Source: Staphylotrichum longicolle (lineage: Eukaryota > Ascomycota > Sordariomycetes > Sordariales > Chaetomiaceae). From it: a DNA stretch of 64,000 nt. The translations under genes were made by a program, and so were the position numbers. The stretch spans positions 682,001 to 746,000 of the forward strand of contig JAHCVI010000004.1 in the NCBI GenBank assembly GCA_019096155.1, given 5' to 3'. Numbering within the stretch: position 1 is the stretch's first letter; every line of letters begins with the position of its first letter. The notes below the pieces were generated by a model, which was given only the letters and a program-made list of their open reading frames with translations, was not told where the DNA came from and did no database searches. Below are positions 1 through 11,925 of this stretch, in pieces.

Positions 1-424
1 GCCGGTCTTCTCTACTTGTTTTAAAAATAGCAAAAAGATAAAATCTTATAGGCTCTTTGGAAATATATATATATAATGCCTATTCTTATCTCCTTTTATA
101 CTTACGAGATTCTACTTTGTTAAACAATGAAGACTTTTTAGATTTGCCAACTATTGACACTTCTCAATCTCTCTTTATATTACTCGATTATAATGGTTTT
201 AAGCAACGCGGCTGCTTACGACCTATCTTATAGAATCTAGGGATATACTTGCGTATATCCGGGTTCCTTTTCACCTAACGATCTACTTATTATAGTACAA
301 GCTATAGGGGGTGTTGAGTAGAAAGATGCAATAGCTGTGAATAACCTCGAATGGTTACGAGTGCCCGTCCGAAGGAGGGAAGTTGCAAAGTTAAGGCAAT
401 GGCTATCGATATAAAGGCCTCCTT
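1..424. other. TA-rich sequence without a recognisable gene
   Basis: No open frame of useful length and no recognisable motif is seen. The composition is rich in TA steps, like the rest of the repeat island, so this is most likely a RIP-decayed repeat cut by the window edge. Confidence 0.5.
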
Positions 425-1030
425 AGTAGGTTAGTCCCTAGTAGACTTAGAGCCCCTAGGCTAGTCCTCGGCAGACTTAGACTCTCTAGGCTAGTCCTCG
501 TCAGATTTAGACCCCCTAGGCTGGTCCTCGGTAGACTTAGAACCCCTAGGCTGCTCTTTAGCGGCAAACTTAGAACCCCTAGGTAGGTCCTTGGTAGACT
601 TAGAGCCCTTAGGCTAGACCCTAGGTAGACGTAGACTCCCTAGGCTAGTCCTTGGTAGACTTAGACCCCCTAGGCTAGTCCTCGGCAGACTTAGAGCCCC
701 TAGGCTAGTCCTTAGCGGTAAACTTAGAACCTCTAGGCTGGTCTTCGGCAGACTTAGAACCCCTAGGCTAGTCCTTGGTAGACTTAGAACCCCTAGGCTG
801 CTCTTTAGCGGTAAACTTAGAACCCCTAGGCTGGTCCTCGGTAGACTTAGAGCCCCTAGGCTAGTCCTTGGCAGACTTAGAGCCCCTAGGCTGGTCTTTG
901 GCAGACTTAGAGCCTCTAGGCTAGTCCTTAGCGGTAAACTTAGAACCCCTAGGCTAGTCCTTGGCAGACTTAGAACCCCTAGGCTGGTCCTTGGTAGACT
1001 TAGAACCCCTAGGCTGGTTCTCCCGGCAAG
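425..1030 (+). repeat. Minisatellite, 30-bp unit (about 20 copies)
   Basis: A tandem array with a 30-bp period, with some units of slightly different length where a gctctttagcgg-type variant replaces the common spacer. The unit length is ten codons. One plus-strand frame of the best units reads LGWSSVDLEP, while many neighbouring units carry TAG where that frame has TGG. This suggests the array was once a protein-coding decapeptide repeat later hit by RIP-type G-to-A change. No start codon or flanking domain could be identified. Confidence 0.85.
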
Positions 1031-1894
1031 ATGACTGCTCCTTAAAACACTTAGGGCAAGCCTGCGAATGCCTACCCTAGTCCTAGCCCTAGTCTATAGC
1101 AGACCCAAGCTACTCTTCCGCTCGCCCAAGGTAGGCAATAGATTTAGAGCCCCTAGGCCGGTCCCTAGTATACTTAGGGCCCTTAAGTTAGTCCTTTTAG
1201 CGATAACTTTAGGATAGCTAGAATGATATCTCGTGTAATCTAGAGATATGATAAAAGGTATCTAAATATCTTTACAATCGACGAACTTGCTCTTGTAAGA
1301 AGTGTTACGACAAACCTTGACGAGATAGAGGGGCTATACGAATAAGAAAATTCTGAGTGTAACCCTGACTAGTGGAATCTAGAATTCTGGAATAGAGATG
1401 TTATATATATGATGAATTGTTTTCAACATACCCAAAGCTACTAGGGCAAGGGTACTGCCCCTCTAGCCTAGACCTACCCTAATCAAGGACTACCTTAATA
1501 ATAAGGTAGGCCATTGAGACTAATAGTTATAATAGACTTTCTACTTGGTTCTGAGGCAAACCTAAGATAGAATCAAAGCTCTCTCTCGAGTGTCTTTCAG
1601 AGAATGGATTGGTTATCTTACTCCCAATAATAATAACAATAACAATAATAATAACAATAATAACAATAACAATAACAACGATCCCCTATGTAGTCTATCC
1701 CTGACTCTTAACTTTATAGGCGATCGCTAATACCCTATTCGCTACAGCCTTAGCAGTAGGTGCCTCAACTTCTATAGCCAACGCCTCTATAGCCAATGCC
1801 TTGGCAGTCGCCTCAAGTTCAATAGTAAGTGCCTTAGTAGACGACTTAGTATACGACGTCTTAGTAGCCCCAGTTAGCGCCTCTTCAATAGGCA
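1031..1894. other. Decayed repeat sequence with a microsatellite
   Basis: No gene is recognised. The stretch contains more degenerate ccctaggc-type units up to about 1190, an AT-rich segment, and an AAT/AAC microsatellite at 1626-1680. Confidence 0.5.
1626..1680. repeat. AAT/AAC trinucleotide microsatellite
   Basis: About 55 bp made almost entirely of interspersed ATA and ACA trinucleotide steps (aataataacaataacaat and similar). Confidence 0.9.
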
Positions 1895-2110
1895 ATGCCT
1901 CCGGCGATGCCTTAGTAGACAATGCCTTAGTAGATAATGCCTTAGTAGACAATGCCTCAGTAGACAATGCCTTAGTAGATAATGCCTTAGCAGACAATGC
2001 CTTAGTAGACGATGCCTTAGTAGACAATGCCTCAGCAGATAATGCCTTAGCAGACAATGCCTCTAATAATGCCTTAGTAGACAATGCCTCCGACGATGCC
2101 CTAGCAGTCT
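1895..2110 (+). repeat. Minisatellite, 15-bp unit gccttagtagacaat
   Basis: About 14 tandem copies of a 15-bp unit with small variants (gcctcagtagacaat, gccttagcagataat). The period is five codons, so both strands stay open: the plus strand reads ALVDN repeats (1801-2250) and the minus strand reads ALSTK repeats (1695-2084). The plus frame runs out of the repeat into a hydrophobic stretch before a stop at 2250. There is no recognisable domain, and I treat the open frames as a by-product of the repeat. Confidence 0.85.
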
Positions 2111-3024
2111 ATACTAGTCTATTTCTAATACTTATATCAGCTATATGCTATTATACCCTACCAATAGCTATAGAATGGCTAAGGGTCCCAATACCAACTC
2201 CAACTAACATTATCTTTACTATCTTTAACTGGAGAAAACCCTTGTACTAACGACGATGAGGCTGAACTAGTTAACGCTATTATAATAACTCCCGATTCCT
2301 TAGTCTTCTGATAGACTCGTATAATACAATAGTTATCTAGATGCAATAAACTACTGAACAACTTTATCCCTATAACATTTAGGGTCGACAATAAAGAATG
2401 CACTAGTCGTATCCTCTTTAGAGTCTTCAACTCTTGGTATCTCTATATAGTTGTACCAATAGAGCCTGGTATCGAGAAAGCATTCCTTCTATACGCTAAG
2501 GACTTCAAAAAGGAAAGAGACCTACTAGACCTATACGAGTCTACGATTGCGCGAGACTTGGAACTTTTCAATTGGTTCATTATAAATATAGTTGCTATAG
2601 TTATTTAAAGCAACGGTTAGGTCCTTGTTTTGGCTGAAGGAACGTTCGATAATACTAATATTATATGTATATCATTTTCTATTTTGAAAAGCAAGTGGTC
2701 TTATCAATTAGTTTAGAAGAAGGTGGTAGAAAAACGAGAGGTATAAAAGTAGCGAAATCTAAAAGGAAAGAAGTAGAGATAGATAGAGGAGGAAGAGGGA
2801 TGAAAATACAAAGCTATCTCCTCAGGACTTATACGGTCGTAGCTAGGCTATTTATTTTAGGGATCGAAAACTTCAAGTATAAACGTGCCTATGGTTACTA
2901 GCTTGTCAGTAGACAAGGGAGCTCCTCGAAGGGATTTAGAAATAGCCTTTACTTCTTTACGGCGCTATATAGTCTCTGTCCTATTCCGATATAGGGCTCC
3001 AGCTCCGTCGCCTAGTCCTAGGCG
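2111..3024. other. No gene recognised
   Basis: TA-rich sequence with short open frames only. A 78-codon plus frame (2665-2901) is basic and has no recognisable motif. Probably decayed repeat DNA. Confidence 0.4.
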
Positions 3025-3155
3025 GTATAACTAGATAGGCGGCATAACTAGATAGGCGGTATAACTAGATAGGCGGTACAACTAGATAGGCGGCACCAGA
3101 ATAGGCGGTACAACTAGACAGGCGGCACCAGGCGATACAACCAGATAGGGGGTAC
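3025..3155 (+). repeat. Tandem repeat, 17-bp unit aggcggtataactagat
   Basis: About seven copies of a 17-bp unit, with ggcggcacca variants towards the right end. The period is not a multiple of three, so it cannot keep a reading frame. Isolated related pieces (aggcggtacta) recur near 4060. Confidence 0.8.
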
Positions 3156-4681
3156 TAGTGACAGACGGCACTCTTTATCTTACTTTTCTTACTCGACTAC
3201 CTAGCTTCCTAAATTTCAATTTCTCTATATTACACTCTATCTAACTTATATAAATAGCTACTCGAAGTAAGTAACCCCTTTCCAAGTCAATAGTACTAGC
3301 CTTAACTATTTCATTAGGCTATAATATACAAGTGGGAGAAACTACACTATAAGATATACTATTATACGGGCGTACCCTTTATTAGGACTGTTTGCAATAC
3401 TACGAAGATAAAATATATAGTTTACAAATACGATAGTGAGTAGTACAAAACAGCGATTTCCAATAATAAATGTATTGTCTATATATATAGCTATCTAAAC
3501 TTAAAGTAAGCGAAGCTAGGTAAGGGTTATTTGGGAAAGAAGTAGAAGCTTAGGGTAAACAAAGGTATTAATAGTATAGAAAAGGTAGGATTCTTTCGTA
3601 TAGAGCGTTAGGAAAATAGTAGGTGATAGAAATAGGACTTCGCGTCTTAAGGAAGTTAGTAAGGATTGTAAGCTAGAAAAAGCGGAAGGCGGCAAGCTAC
3701 CTAGAGTATAACGAGTTCGACTACCTTGCCTTATCCTAGTAGTAGGTTCCTAGTCCTTAGGTATATACTATATACTACGGAAGACTATATTTATTATAAT
3801 GGGAAATTATAGTAAGCGTTACTTTCGTCCTAGGGCTAGCTTGTATAGGGGAGTTCTAGGCTTCTAGTAGGCGCGCTAGCGTATATAGCGGTAGCTAGGT
3901 AGATAGGGACTCGGTAAGGCCATATAGCCCTACTATAAGATAAAGATCTTAGGATTCTTAAGATTTAAAGTCTTGCTTCCCAATCGCCCCTGGCAAGGTA
4001 TCATCGCCCTTAACTATCTATCTACAAATAGACGGACGGTACCTGGATAGAACTTTACTAGGCGGTACTAGGGAGGCTATAGAACGTACCTTACTAGTAC
4101 TTGAAGGTATTTTCAGGTAACCCTTGTCTTAAAATATACTTCGATGGGAATCTGAGGCCATTTTACAAGATCCGGTACTATATTTTATATATGCTGTACT
4201 ATTCCCTACTCTTGAAGAGCTTTATATACAACTTAGGTCGTATAAGGTAGGAATTTAAGGCTTTTAGTACAACTAAATACATTTAGGCCTGTAATTTAAC
4301 GTTATAGACCCTCTCTATGTAGTTCTTGAAATGGTTTAAGTGCTTGAACTCTAGCGCCTCCTCCTTGTACTTCGGGTGGTTGTACGATATCTACTTTACC
4401 CCGCCTAGCTAGCGTATATACTTCCTATCGAAGTGGTCGTATATTACCGCTGGTCGATAGTACTTGAACGTTCATTCCTTATACGATAGGGCCTTATCCC
4501 CAATATAGCGTAGATATTACGTCCTATCTAATAGGAGGGGGAAGGGGTCTAGCCTAGGAGATTCCTCCTTTACTATAATGTCTACCTACGCTTGCACCTA
4601 TACCCTTCGTCGGATAAGGCGTAGCCTTACGGTCTCCCGTTTGCTATATAGGATGACTATTAGCTTAGCCGTCTAGATCCG
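3156..4681. other. No gene recognised; decayed repeat DNA
   Basis: TA-rich sequence full of stops in all frames. I could not assign it to the Gypsy copies that follow. It ends at the left edge of the first LTR. Confidence 0.4.
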
Positions 4682-5105
4682 TATAACGAATCGCTCGTCC
4701 TGACCCACTTCTGAAAGGGTCCCCGGAGGTATATCTTGGTCAAGCATAGAGATTCGGTAGAGCCAAAAGATCTACAACAAGATGCACTGATCTAGTCTCA
4801 ATGAACTAGCGAAGTCCAAACTATGATTGCTTACTAAGGAAGCTCCGAGCTCCCTCAACGAGTGACTACTATCTAGCGTATATATATATAATGGTTCCTT
4901 TGGATCACTGTCTTCTTTGTATAATCCTTTGTATTAGCTTACCAGGATCACAAAGTGATCCCTATAAGCCTTAGTATTGGATCATAGTGCCAAGCCTATA
5001 CCAAGCGTGATCCTTCCCTGATTGGTTGTTTAATGATTGGACGTTAGGGCGCCCTACGCCCCGACTACGGCCCCTCCTGGCTATATATATAGTTAGTCCG
5101 TAATA
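4682..5105 (-). repeat. LTR of Gypsy copy I (3' LTR)
   Basis: A 424-bp LTR that also occurs at 26333-26756 and 32106-32528, and inverted at 30490-30913. Read on the minus strand it runs from a RIP-altered TGTCACGGAC-type start to a GTTACA-type end. The sequence to its right matches the 3' end of the internal region of the complete element just before that element's 3' LTR, which makes this the 3' LTR of a minus-strand element. The outer flank is atccg; no matching target duplication was found. Confidence 0.8.
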
Positions 5106-5990
5106 CGATGCCCCTCCTTCTAAGCTTTCGACCCGAAAGCCTTGAGGCTTGTTTCAAGTACCGCCAACAACCTACGCTTGTAAGTATAGCGTTTTTTTCC
5201 TTTTGTATCGTCGCTGTAATGTTGACATTATAATAGGTCGTATCTAAAAACGTCAATCTAAGAAAACCTAGGAGCGCGCTGCGCTTGCTTCCTTTATCGA
5301 TTCCTCGGGTATAGACGCTATACTTTGTTCTTAGTGCTTCAAACGCAACCTGGCTTACTATATCTCGTAGGGTTTGTCCCGGTATAGCGAGTATATCTAT
5401 CGTAGCCGTTCTTACGATAGGTCTAGTATAGCTTCTACCTATTGGTGCTGCCCTTCTATATACGTTGATGCCTTTACTAACTTCTTTAGTAACGAAAGTT
5501 ATATCCAAGTAGAAGTAGGTAGAGTAGGAGGAGGTAGATACTAAGGAGGCCCTCTTCGTCCTTCAAACCCAACTTTAGATAGCCGTAGGCTGCCTAGCTT
5601 GCCTTCGTCATTAGAAGCGCTTCCTCAAAGAGCGTGGTTCCGAGCTATTCCGTCGAGGAATGTAGTTATTAGATGAGATAGAGGAGGAGGATAGGAGGCT
5701 ATAGGCGTCCAAGGCCTTAGTGACTAGCGATGTATAGTCGCTTAGCGCGGACGTTCCATTCGATTAGTCCTCTCTTAGCCTAGACTTGTCGGATGCCGAC
5801 CTAGCCGCTTTATCGGAATCGGCCCCTATAGTCGATCCGGGTTCCTCCGGTAGAACTCCTCTAGTTTCTCTAGATAGTAGAGGTTCGTAGCTAGTTGCTA
5901 TGAATTGTCTTCTGGCCCGAAATCTAACTACTTCACTAAATATTGCAACTATCCCCTTATAACCCATGAATCTAGGATCTCTTCGACGTC

Positions 5991-6338
5991 CTACTCTTCT
6001 TCTTCGTCCTCGACCTCTATATCTATAGCAAGTCGTACGTTCTTTAGTACTAGTTCTAAAAGTAAAATGTAAAAAATATACGTCCTAATACGTATTGTTG
6101 TAGGTAGTGATAGTCGGTAGTTGGATATTGAAATTTTCTCCTCGATCTTGAATAGTCTAATCTTTTTGAAATCGAGTTTTCGACTTGGTCGCTTCGTACG
6201 AAGATTCCATAAAATGAGGTAGACTTTATCTCCCCTCTCTAGGCAAGGACCCTCGAGCCTATATTTGTCATAGTAATGCTTTATCCTCTGCCTAACAAAC
6301 TCCAGTTCTTCCTTAAGTATTATATAAAGCGTATACAT
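5991..6338 (-). pseudogene. Integrase C-terminal fragment of copy I
   Basis: A 115-codon open stretch corresponding to the integrase C-terminal region (RLEGPCLERGDKVYLI, RPSRKLDFKKI), ending in an acidic EVEDEEEE run that precedes the chromodomain in the complete element. It is a remnant of the copy I pol gene, not an independent gene. Confidence 0.7.
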
Positions 6339-6572
6339 CTAGTCTACTTTAACAGCTACTCTAGGGACTATAACTTCGGGCCCCTAGCGTAGGTCTACTT
6401 TATACCCAAAGTTCGCGAAGAATGGTATAACTTTTGTAGATTCGGTTAGTACCGTATTGTATACTAATTGCGCAACTAGCAACAATATAACCTAGTTATC
6501 CTACTAGACATTGATAAACGACCGAAGGTACTATTCCACGACTTGATTAAATCGTTCCGTTTATCCGTCCGT

Positions 6573-6794
6573 CTATAGATAGTAAGCCGTTGAAAGCTTA
6601 CTCTTCGTACCTAGGCGCGTTATCAACGCTTGCCAAAACCTAGATGCGAAGTTAGTATCTCTATCTATAATCCATTCCTTCGGCCAACCGTAAACTGAGG
6701 CCACGTGCCGGTAGATCATATCTACAAGTTGTTCTACTAACCATATCTCCTTGTATAGAATAAAGTAGCTCCACTTGGTAAGTCGATCTACCAA
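6573..6794 (-). pseudogene. Integrase catalytic-core fragment of copy I
   Basis: A 73-codon remnant containing the retroviral-type integrase core segments DRLTKW and DRDTNFASRFW, the latter carrying the second catalytic Asp region. Stops interrupt the frame on both sides. Confidence 0.7.
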
Positions 6795-9700
6795 GGCAAG
6801 GATACTATCGAACTCCGTCCCTATTATCGTATCCTTAGAGAGTAGTAGCTTAGTAATAAAGTCTATCGTTACTAAGCTCTATAGTCTTTCTATAACTAGC
6901 AATAGTTACAAGAGTCTATAAGGTTTATACCGTACCATCTTAGCTCGGTTGCAAACGTCACATTCCTTAAAGACTTCTTCAACCCTCCTTCTAATTCCTA
7001 GGAAGTCGTACCCTTGCTATTTAATTCTAGCGATAGTCTTAGTAACTCCTATATACCCTCCGAGCTTCGACTCGTAGACTTCCTTGATAAGCTCTACCTA
7101 CCTATCCTTACTAGCGTAAGCTTTGCCATTATACTAGAGCAAATGTCCATCTTACCAGACTCCTTTGCTTAGTCCGTCGTAGGACTTGTCTTCTCCTAGC
7201 GACTAGTGGTACTAGTATATTTAATCCTCTAGTATCGCTTAGTATTTGTTAGTACTAGGTCTCTGCTCCCTAAAGACCACGCTATATTCCTATCGGCAGT
7301 TTCTATACTATACGCCATTATATATTCTTATAGTCTACGACCTGCCGTAGTCTAGGTCGGTATAGGCGTAGTAGACTAGCTACTACAACGGGTAATGCAT
7401 TGTTCCGTTAGGTCGTCCTTGGAATAAGGGTAGCGATACCTCTATTGCATTGCCAAAGTAATCCGGTCTCCTACTCAAGGCATCTGCTCTTGCGTTTTCG
7501 GATCCTTTCTTATAGATAATAACGAAGTTAAATTCTACAAGGAATTCCGCCTATTATATCTAGCGTTAGTTAAGTTCCTTAGTACTAGTAAAATACCAGA
7601 GGTTCTTATAGTCTATATATACCTGCACCTCGTATATCGTACCACTAAGGTATAGTTTCCATTCCTTAAAGCCTCGATAATTGCCAACAGCTCCTTATCA
7701 TATATCGGGTAGTTGAGCTATAGTCCGGTGAGCTTTTTCGAAAAGAATACCATAGGGTAGAGCTTCCCTTGCTCGTCCCGCTAGCTAAGTTGCCCCCCGA
7801 TCGCGTAGTCCGACGTATCGGTTTCCACCTCGAATAGCTTCCTAGGATCTAACAATAAAAGCATAAAGTCCGCGATAATAAGGTCGTAAATCCGCTAGAA
7901 TGCCTACTCTTATTCCTCCCCTTATTAAAACTCAATATCCTTCTTCGTCAAGTAGTACAAAGGTCGTACGATATCGCCAAAGTTCCTAATGAATATTCGA
8001 TAGAAATTGGCAAATCTGATAAATCCTCTAACCTTTATTGTATTTTTAGGGGTAGGCTATATTTTGATAGCCTTAACTTTAGTTGGTTCTATCTATATCT
8101 ATCCTAGCGAAATCTCGAAGCCTAGGAAGATTGTCTTTATAACGTGGAACTTACTCTTGTCCTTGTTGATAGAGAGCTTCTATATATAGAATGCGTCCAG
8201 CACCTATTTCACATGCTTTTTATATTCTTCGAGTGCCTTAGAGAAGATGAGAATGTTATCTAGGTAATAGACTACGAATTTATCGAGGAACGGTCGGATT
8301 ATATAATTAACGACCTTTTAGAATATCGCTAGTGTATTCGTTAGCCTAAAGGGCATGATATAGTATTCGAAGTATCCGTAACGAGTATAAAAGGCTATCT
8401 TCTATTTATCCCCCTCCTTAATACGAATATAGGCGTATACTATTGGAAGGTCGAGACGTGTAAAGTGTTTTACGCCCGCTAGCTGATCTTGGAGCTACGA
8501 GATAAACGGTAGAGGGTAATAGTCCTTTACTATTTCATTATTCAGCTATCGGTAGTCTATATATATCCTAAGTTTTCTATCCTTCTTTAGTATAAAAAGG
8601 ATCGGATACCCTGCTAGAGATATTGATGGTCTAATATACCCTATTTTAAGATTAGCCTCAAGATATCTCTTCAACTTATTATCTTGAAGTTCGTTGGTAT
8701 AGTATACCTTGAAGAACTTTAGTTAGGCGCCTTCCTTGAGTTTGATCTCGTGATCCCAAGGTCTATATTCTAGCAGCCCTTCTATATACTTGGCTTCGAA
8801 CGCTAGGTATCCCTGGTATTCCACTAGGATCTTCCCCATTTCGTCGTTCCCCCTCGCGCCTTAGTAGTATACGAACTTACCATTGGCTATAACTTCGGCT
8901 ACTTCTATCTAAGTAACCTATTCTTAGAGTTAGAATCTATTATTATCGATTAAAATAATAGCAACTTCCTAGTTAATCTACCTCTATATATATCGCTTTT
9001 GCTAGTGACTACTGCCTCTTCCTAAGTCTATAGTGCTCTATTTGCCACTATCCGTCTCCTATAGTAAGTCCTCGAAATGTATATACTTCCTTATACTATT
9101 TCTTTGTAACTTGTCGTCTACGCTTCCTATTGTATTAGTCGGATGCGAACCCATTATACTTTAGGGTTATAGGTAGCCACCTCCCTTCTAACTAATGTTA
9201 GGGTTATAAACTCTATACTATAGATGACCTAAGATTATATCCTTCTTAGTCCCTATATCTATAATGTCGAAAATAACCTTCGTGGTCTTCCCTTTGACTA
9301 TAACGTCGAGTAGTTCCGTCTCTTGTCGTACGACCTACGTTAGGAATGGTCCCTTGACTACGTATAGTTGCTTCTTTATCCTCTATAGGATTTAGAGTTA
9401 GTTAACGAAACCTAGTAAGACGAGGTCGATCTACAATCCTCTATCCACTAATGTAAATGCCTGGTATTACTTCTAGTACGCTATAACCTAAATCCGGTCG
9501 TCTAGTTAGTCACCTTGTATAGCGGCCACTTCCTTATAGCCCATCTATATCGCTACGTTAGCTAGCTTAGTAACCGTTCGTAGGTCTACTAGGAAGTCGT
9601 TATAGGCCTTCCGTTTTGCCTAGTTCTTCCTATACTAGCAGGCCTATCGTCGTTGTAAGGGTATTAGTTTTGCTCGGGCCTACCGTAAGCCCCGAAGTCG

Positions 9701-11925
9701 TTTCCTAACTCTTGCTAAGCCGAAGAGGCGTCCCTCTAGGACTCGGGTTGGTTGTCGTCTGTTTATTAAGCATCCCTCTTCCTATCTCGTATAGCCTTCT
9801 TGCCCTTTTTCGTCGGCAGATCTACCCCCGAGATAGGTTCGTCTTGGAACGGAATATTATATCCGCCTTCGAGTTATTCGATCTACTTATTAATGCCGGG
9901 ATCCTTCTTCAGCCTAACCTATCCATCTATAACCTAGTAGAGGTCGAATGCTCTGATAATCCTTCGAGGGATCTAATAGTACTATTAGATCTTCCTTTTA
10001 AAGTAGTAGAGGCATATATAGTCGTTACATCCCTCTACTTCTTCTATATCTCGGTAGTATTTAGGCTATACCCTCTTAGGTATAATGTAGAGGCACTCTT
10101 TGTCTATCCTATCGAACGTCTATAAGAGGTTAGTATAACTATATCTATAATCGAATGTCTAGGTAATAGGCTTCTATAGTCCGTCCTCCCCTACTTCCCT
10201 AATAGGCTAGTAATTATAGTCGAATTTCTCCTTATAGTAGAACTAGCAGGAGTACGTAATACACTAGAACTATAGGACGCGGACGTAGTTACTCCTTCTA
10301 GAGTTGATACGCGCGGTCTCCCTATCCTCGGCGAACTAGAATCTATATCTATGACCTTCGCGTTATATATCGTTAGTGGTTTTTCCGAAGCTATAGTATC
10401 CTCGTTGGTCCCAATAGTCCTCCTAGCTCTCGGGTGACTACTCCTAGGCCTCCTACCGGGCCCATTCCTAGTAGTATAAGAACTCGAGAATATAAATCTC
10501 CCCCTTTAGTAGGTCCTCGTAGTCTATATCGTCTAGTCTGGTCTACTAGACCTAGTCGACTTTCTATACCTTTTTTAGCTAGAAGATTTCTTCTTTTAAT
10601 TTATCGGTTTGCTACTCGACCGAGTTAAGCTAGCGCGCGATAGCGCGATAGGCCGTCGCAATCTTCTTAGTTTCTTCCTTGATCTACTTCCATTCCTGCC
10701 CCCGCCATACCACTAGCTACTATAGATGCTATAGCTCGTCCCGTGCCTATCCTAGCAAGGCTATAAGTACCTTGGGGTTGTATAGATTAGGCAAACTATC
10801 GTTGCTCTTGCCGAGGTAAGCGATAACCTTCTCGATAGTTTCTTAGCTTAGCGTATCTTCCTCCGCGGTCGGGGGATTGCTCTAGTTACTACGTTAGTCC
10901 TCCGATACCTCCTACGTAAGGGTGGTAGTTATACATTTCGTAATAGCGGTAGTAACTCTATCGATCTAGCCCTCTACCCACTATCGGTTCTCCTAGGACT
11001 GGTTGATACCCTACATTAGGATACCCGTTGCTAGCGCGCGTTGAGCCCTAAGGTCGGCGTTATCCCGGATAAATTACTCAACAAACTATACACTAGATAT
11101 ACCATCGTCGCTAGTATATAGGTCGTCCTCATTACTATATCCTTCGTCTATAGTATTACTTCCTTTCTTATAACACTACGTTGTATAGTCAGTAGCGTCT
11201 TCGAGGTTATCCTAGTCGTACTAGTCAACAACCGCTACTTCCTTGACAGGAAACCTTATATCGATAGTCGCTATTTCGTAACCTAGGACTAGCTTCTAGT
11301 CGCCCTTCTTCTTCGGGCTACGATAATCTCACTAGAAGTATCCCTTCTTACTATACCTATAGCAAGTAACGTCGGCCTTGTCCTTTAGTTTAGCGGGTCT
11401 AGTACGCTAGTTAGCGTTAACGTCTATAGCGCTAGAGCGTATACTATATACCGTGCTACGATATAGGCGCTTTTTCTTATCGTTGGGTCGGTAGGTTTGC
11501 GAAGTCCTGCTCTGACCCCTACGTTGCTGTTTGCGTATATATTAACGATCATCGATTCTAATAGCTATAGCGATATACTCGTCGAGTATATCCGGCCGAT
11601 CCTTGTTGTATAGCATGTCTTTAACCTCTTCTTTAAGGCCGTTGTAGAATAGCTATATAAGGCCTTCCTTGTTAAAGTCGGCCCTTAGAGAGTCTTATCG
11701 AAATAGCGTAGTATATACGGATGCCGACTTGGTCTGGCGGAGTTGCATTAGGCAGTCCTATACGTATCGCTTTTCGTCCAAGTCCCCGAATACCTTCTAT
11801 AGCTCGGCCTCGAATCTAGTATAGCTACTAAAGACCTTGTTTGTAAAGTCTTCTCTATTGTCTTTGTCGGCGTTGTTTAATACGTCGTCTATAGTAGGCT
11901 AAAACTACTGGAGGGCCTAACCTTC

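Larger units (their letters stand above)
4682..11925 (-). mobile_element. Ty3/Gypsy chromovirus, copy I, RIP-decayed and truncated
   Basis: On the minus strand, from right to left, the copy shows a gag part (about 11925 down to 10600, CCHC knuckle region near 11350), protease (near 9400), reverse transcriptase (about 8700-8000, YLDD region near 8260), RNase H (about 7850-7480), integrase (core near 6794-6573) and C-terminal region with a decayed chromodomain (about 6340-5760), then the 3' LTR. All frames are broken by stops. The start of gag and the 5' LTR are missing: at about 11925 the sequence jumps straight into the integrase end of copy II. Domain calls come from alignment by eye with the complete element at 17795-25856. 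Confidence 0.8.

Noticed and set aside
1801..2250. A 149-codon protein with ALVDN repeats
   Set aside because: The frame is open only because the 15-bp unit has no stop. There is no domain, and the opposite strand is open as well.
2665..2901. A 78-codon basic protein
   Set aside because: It lies in decayed repeat DNA, has no motif, and has no gene context.
425..3155. CRISPR-like arrays
   Set aside because: The units are directly tandem without unique spacers, and the organism is a fungus.
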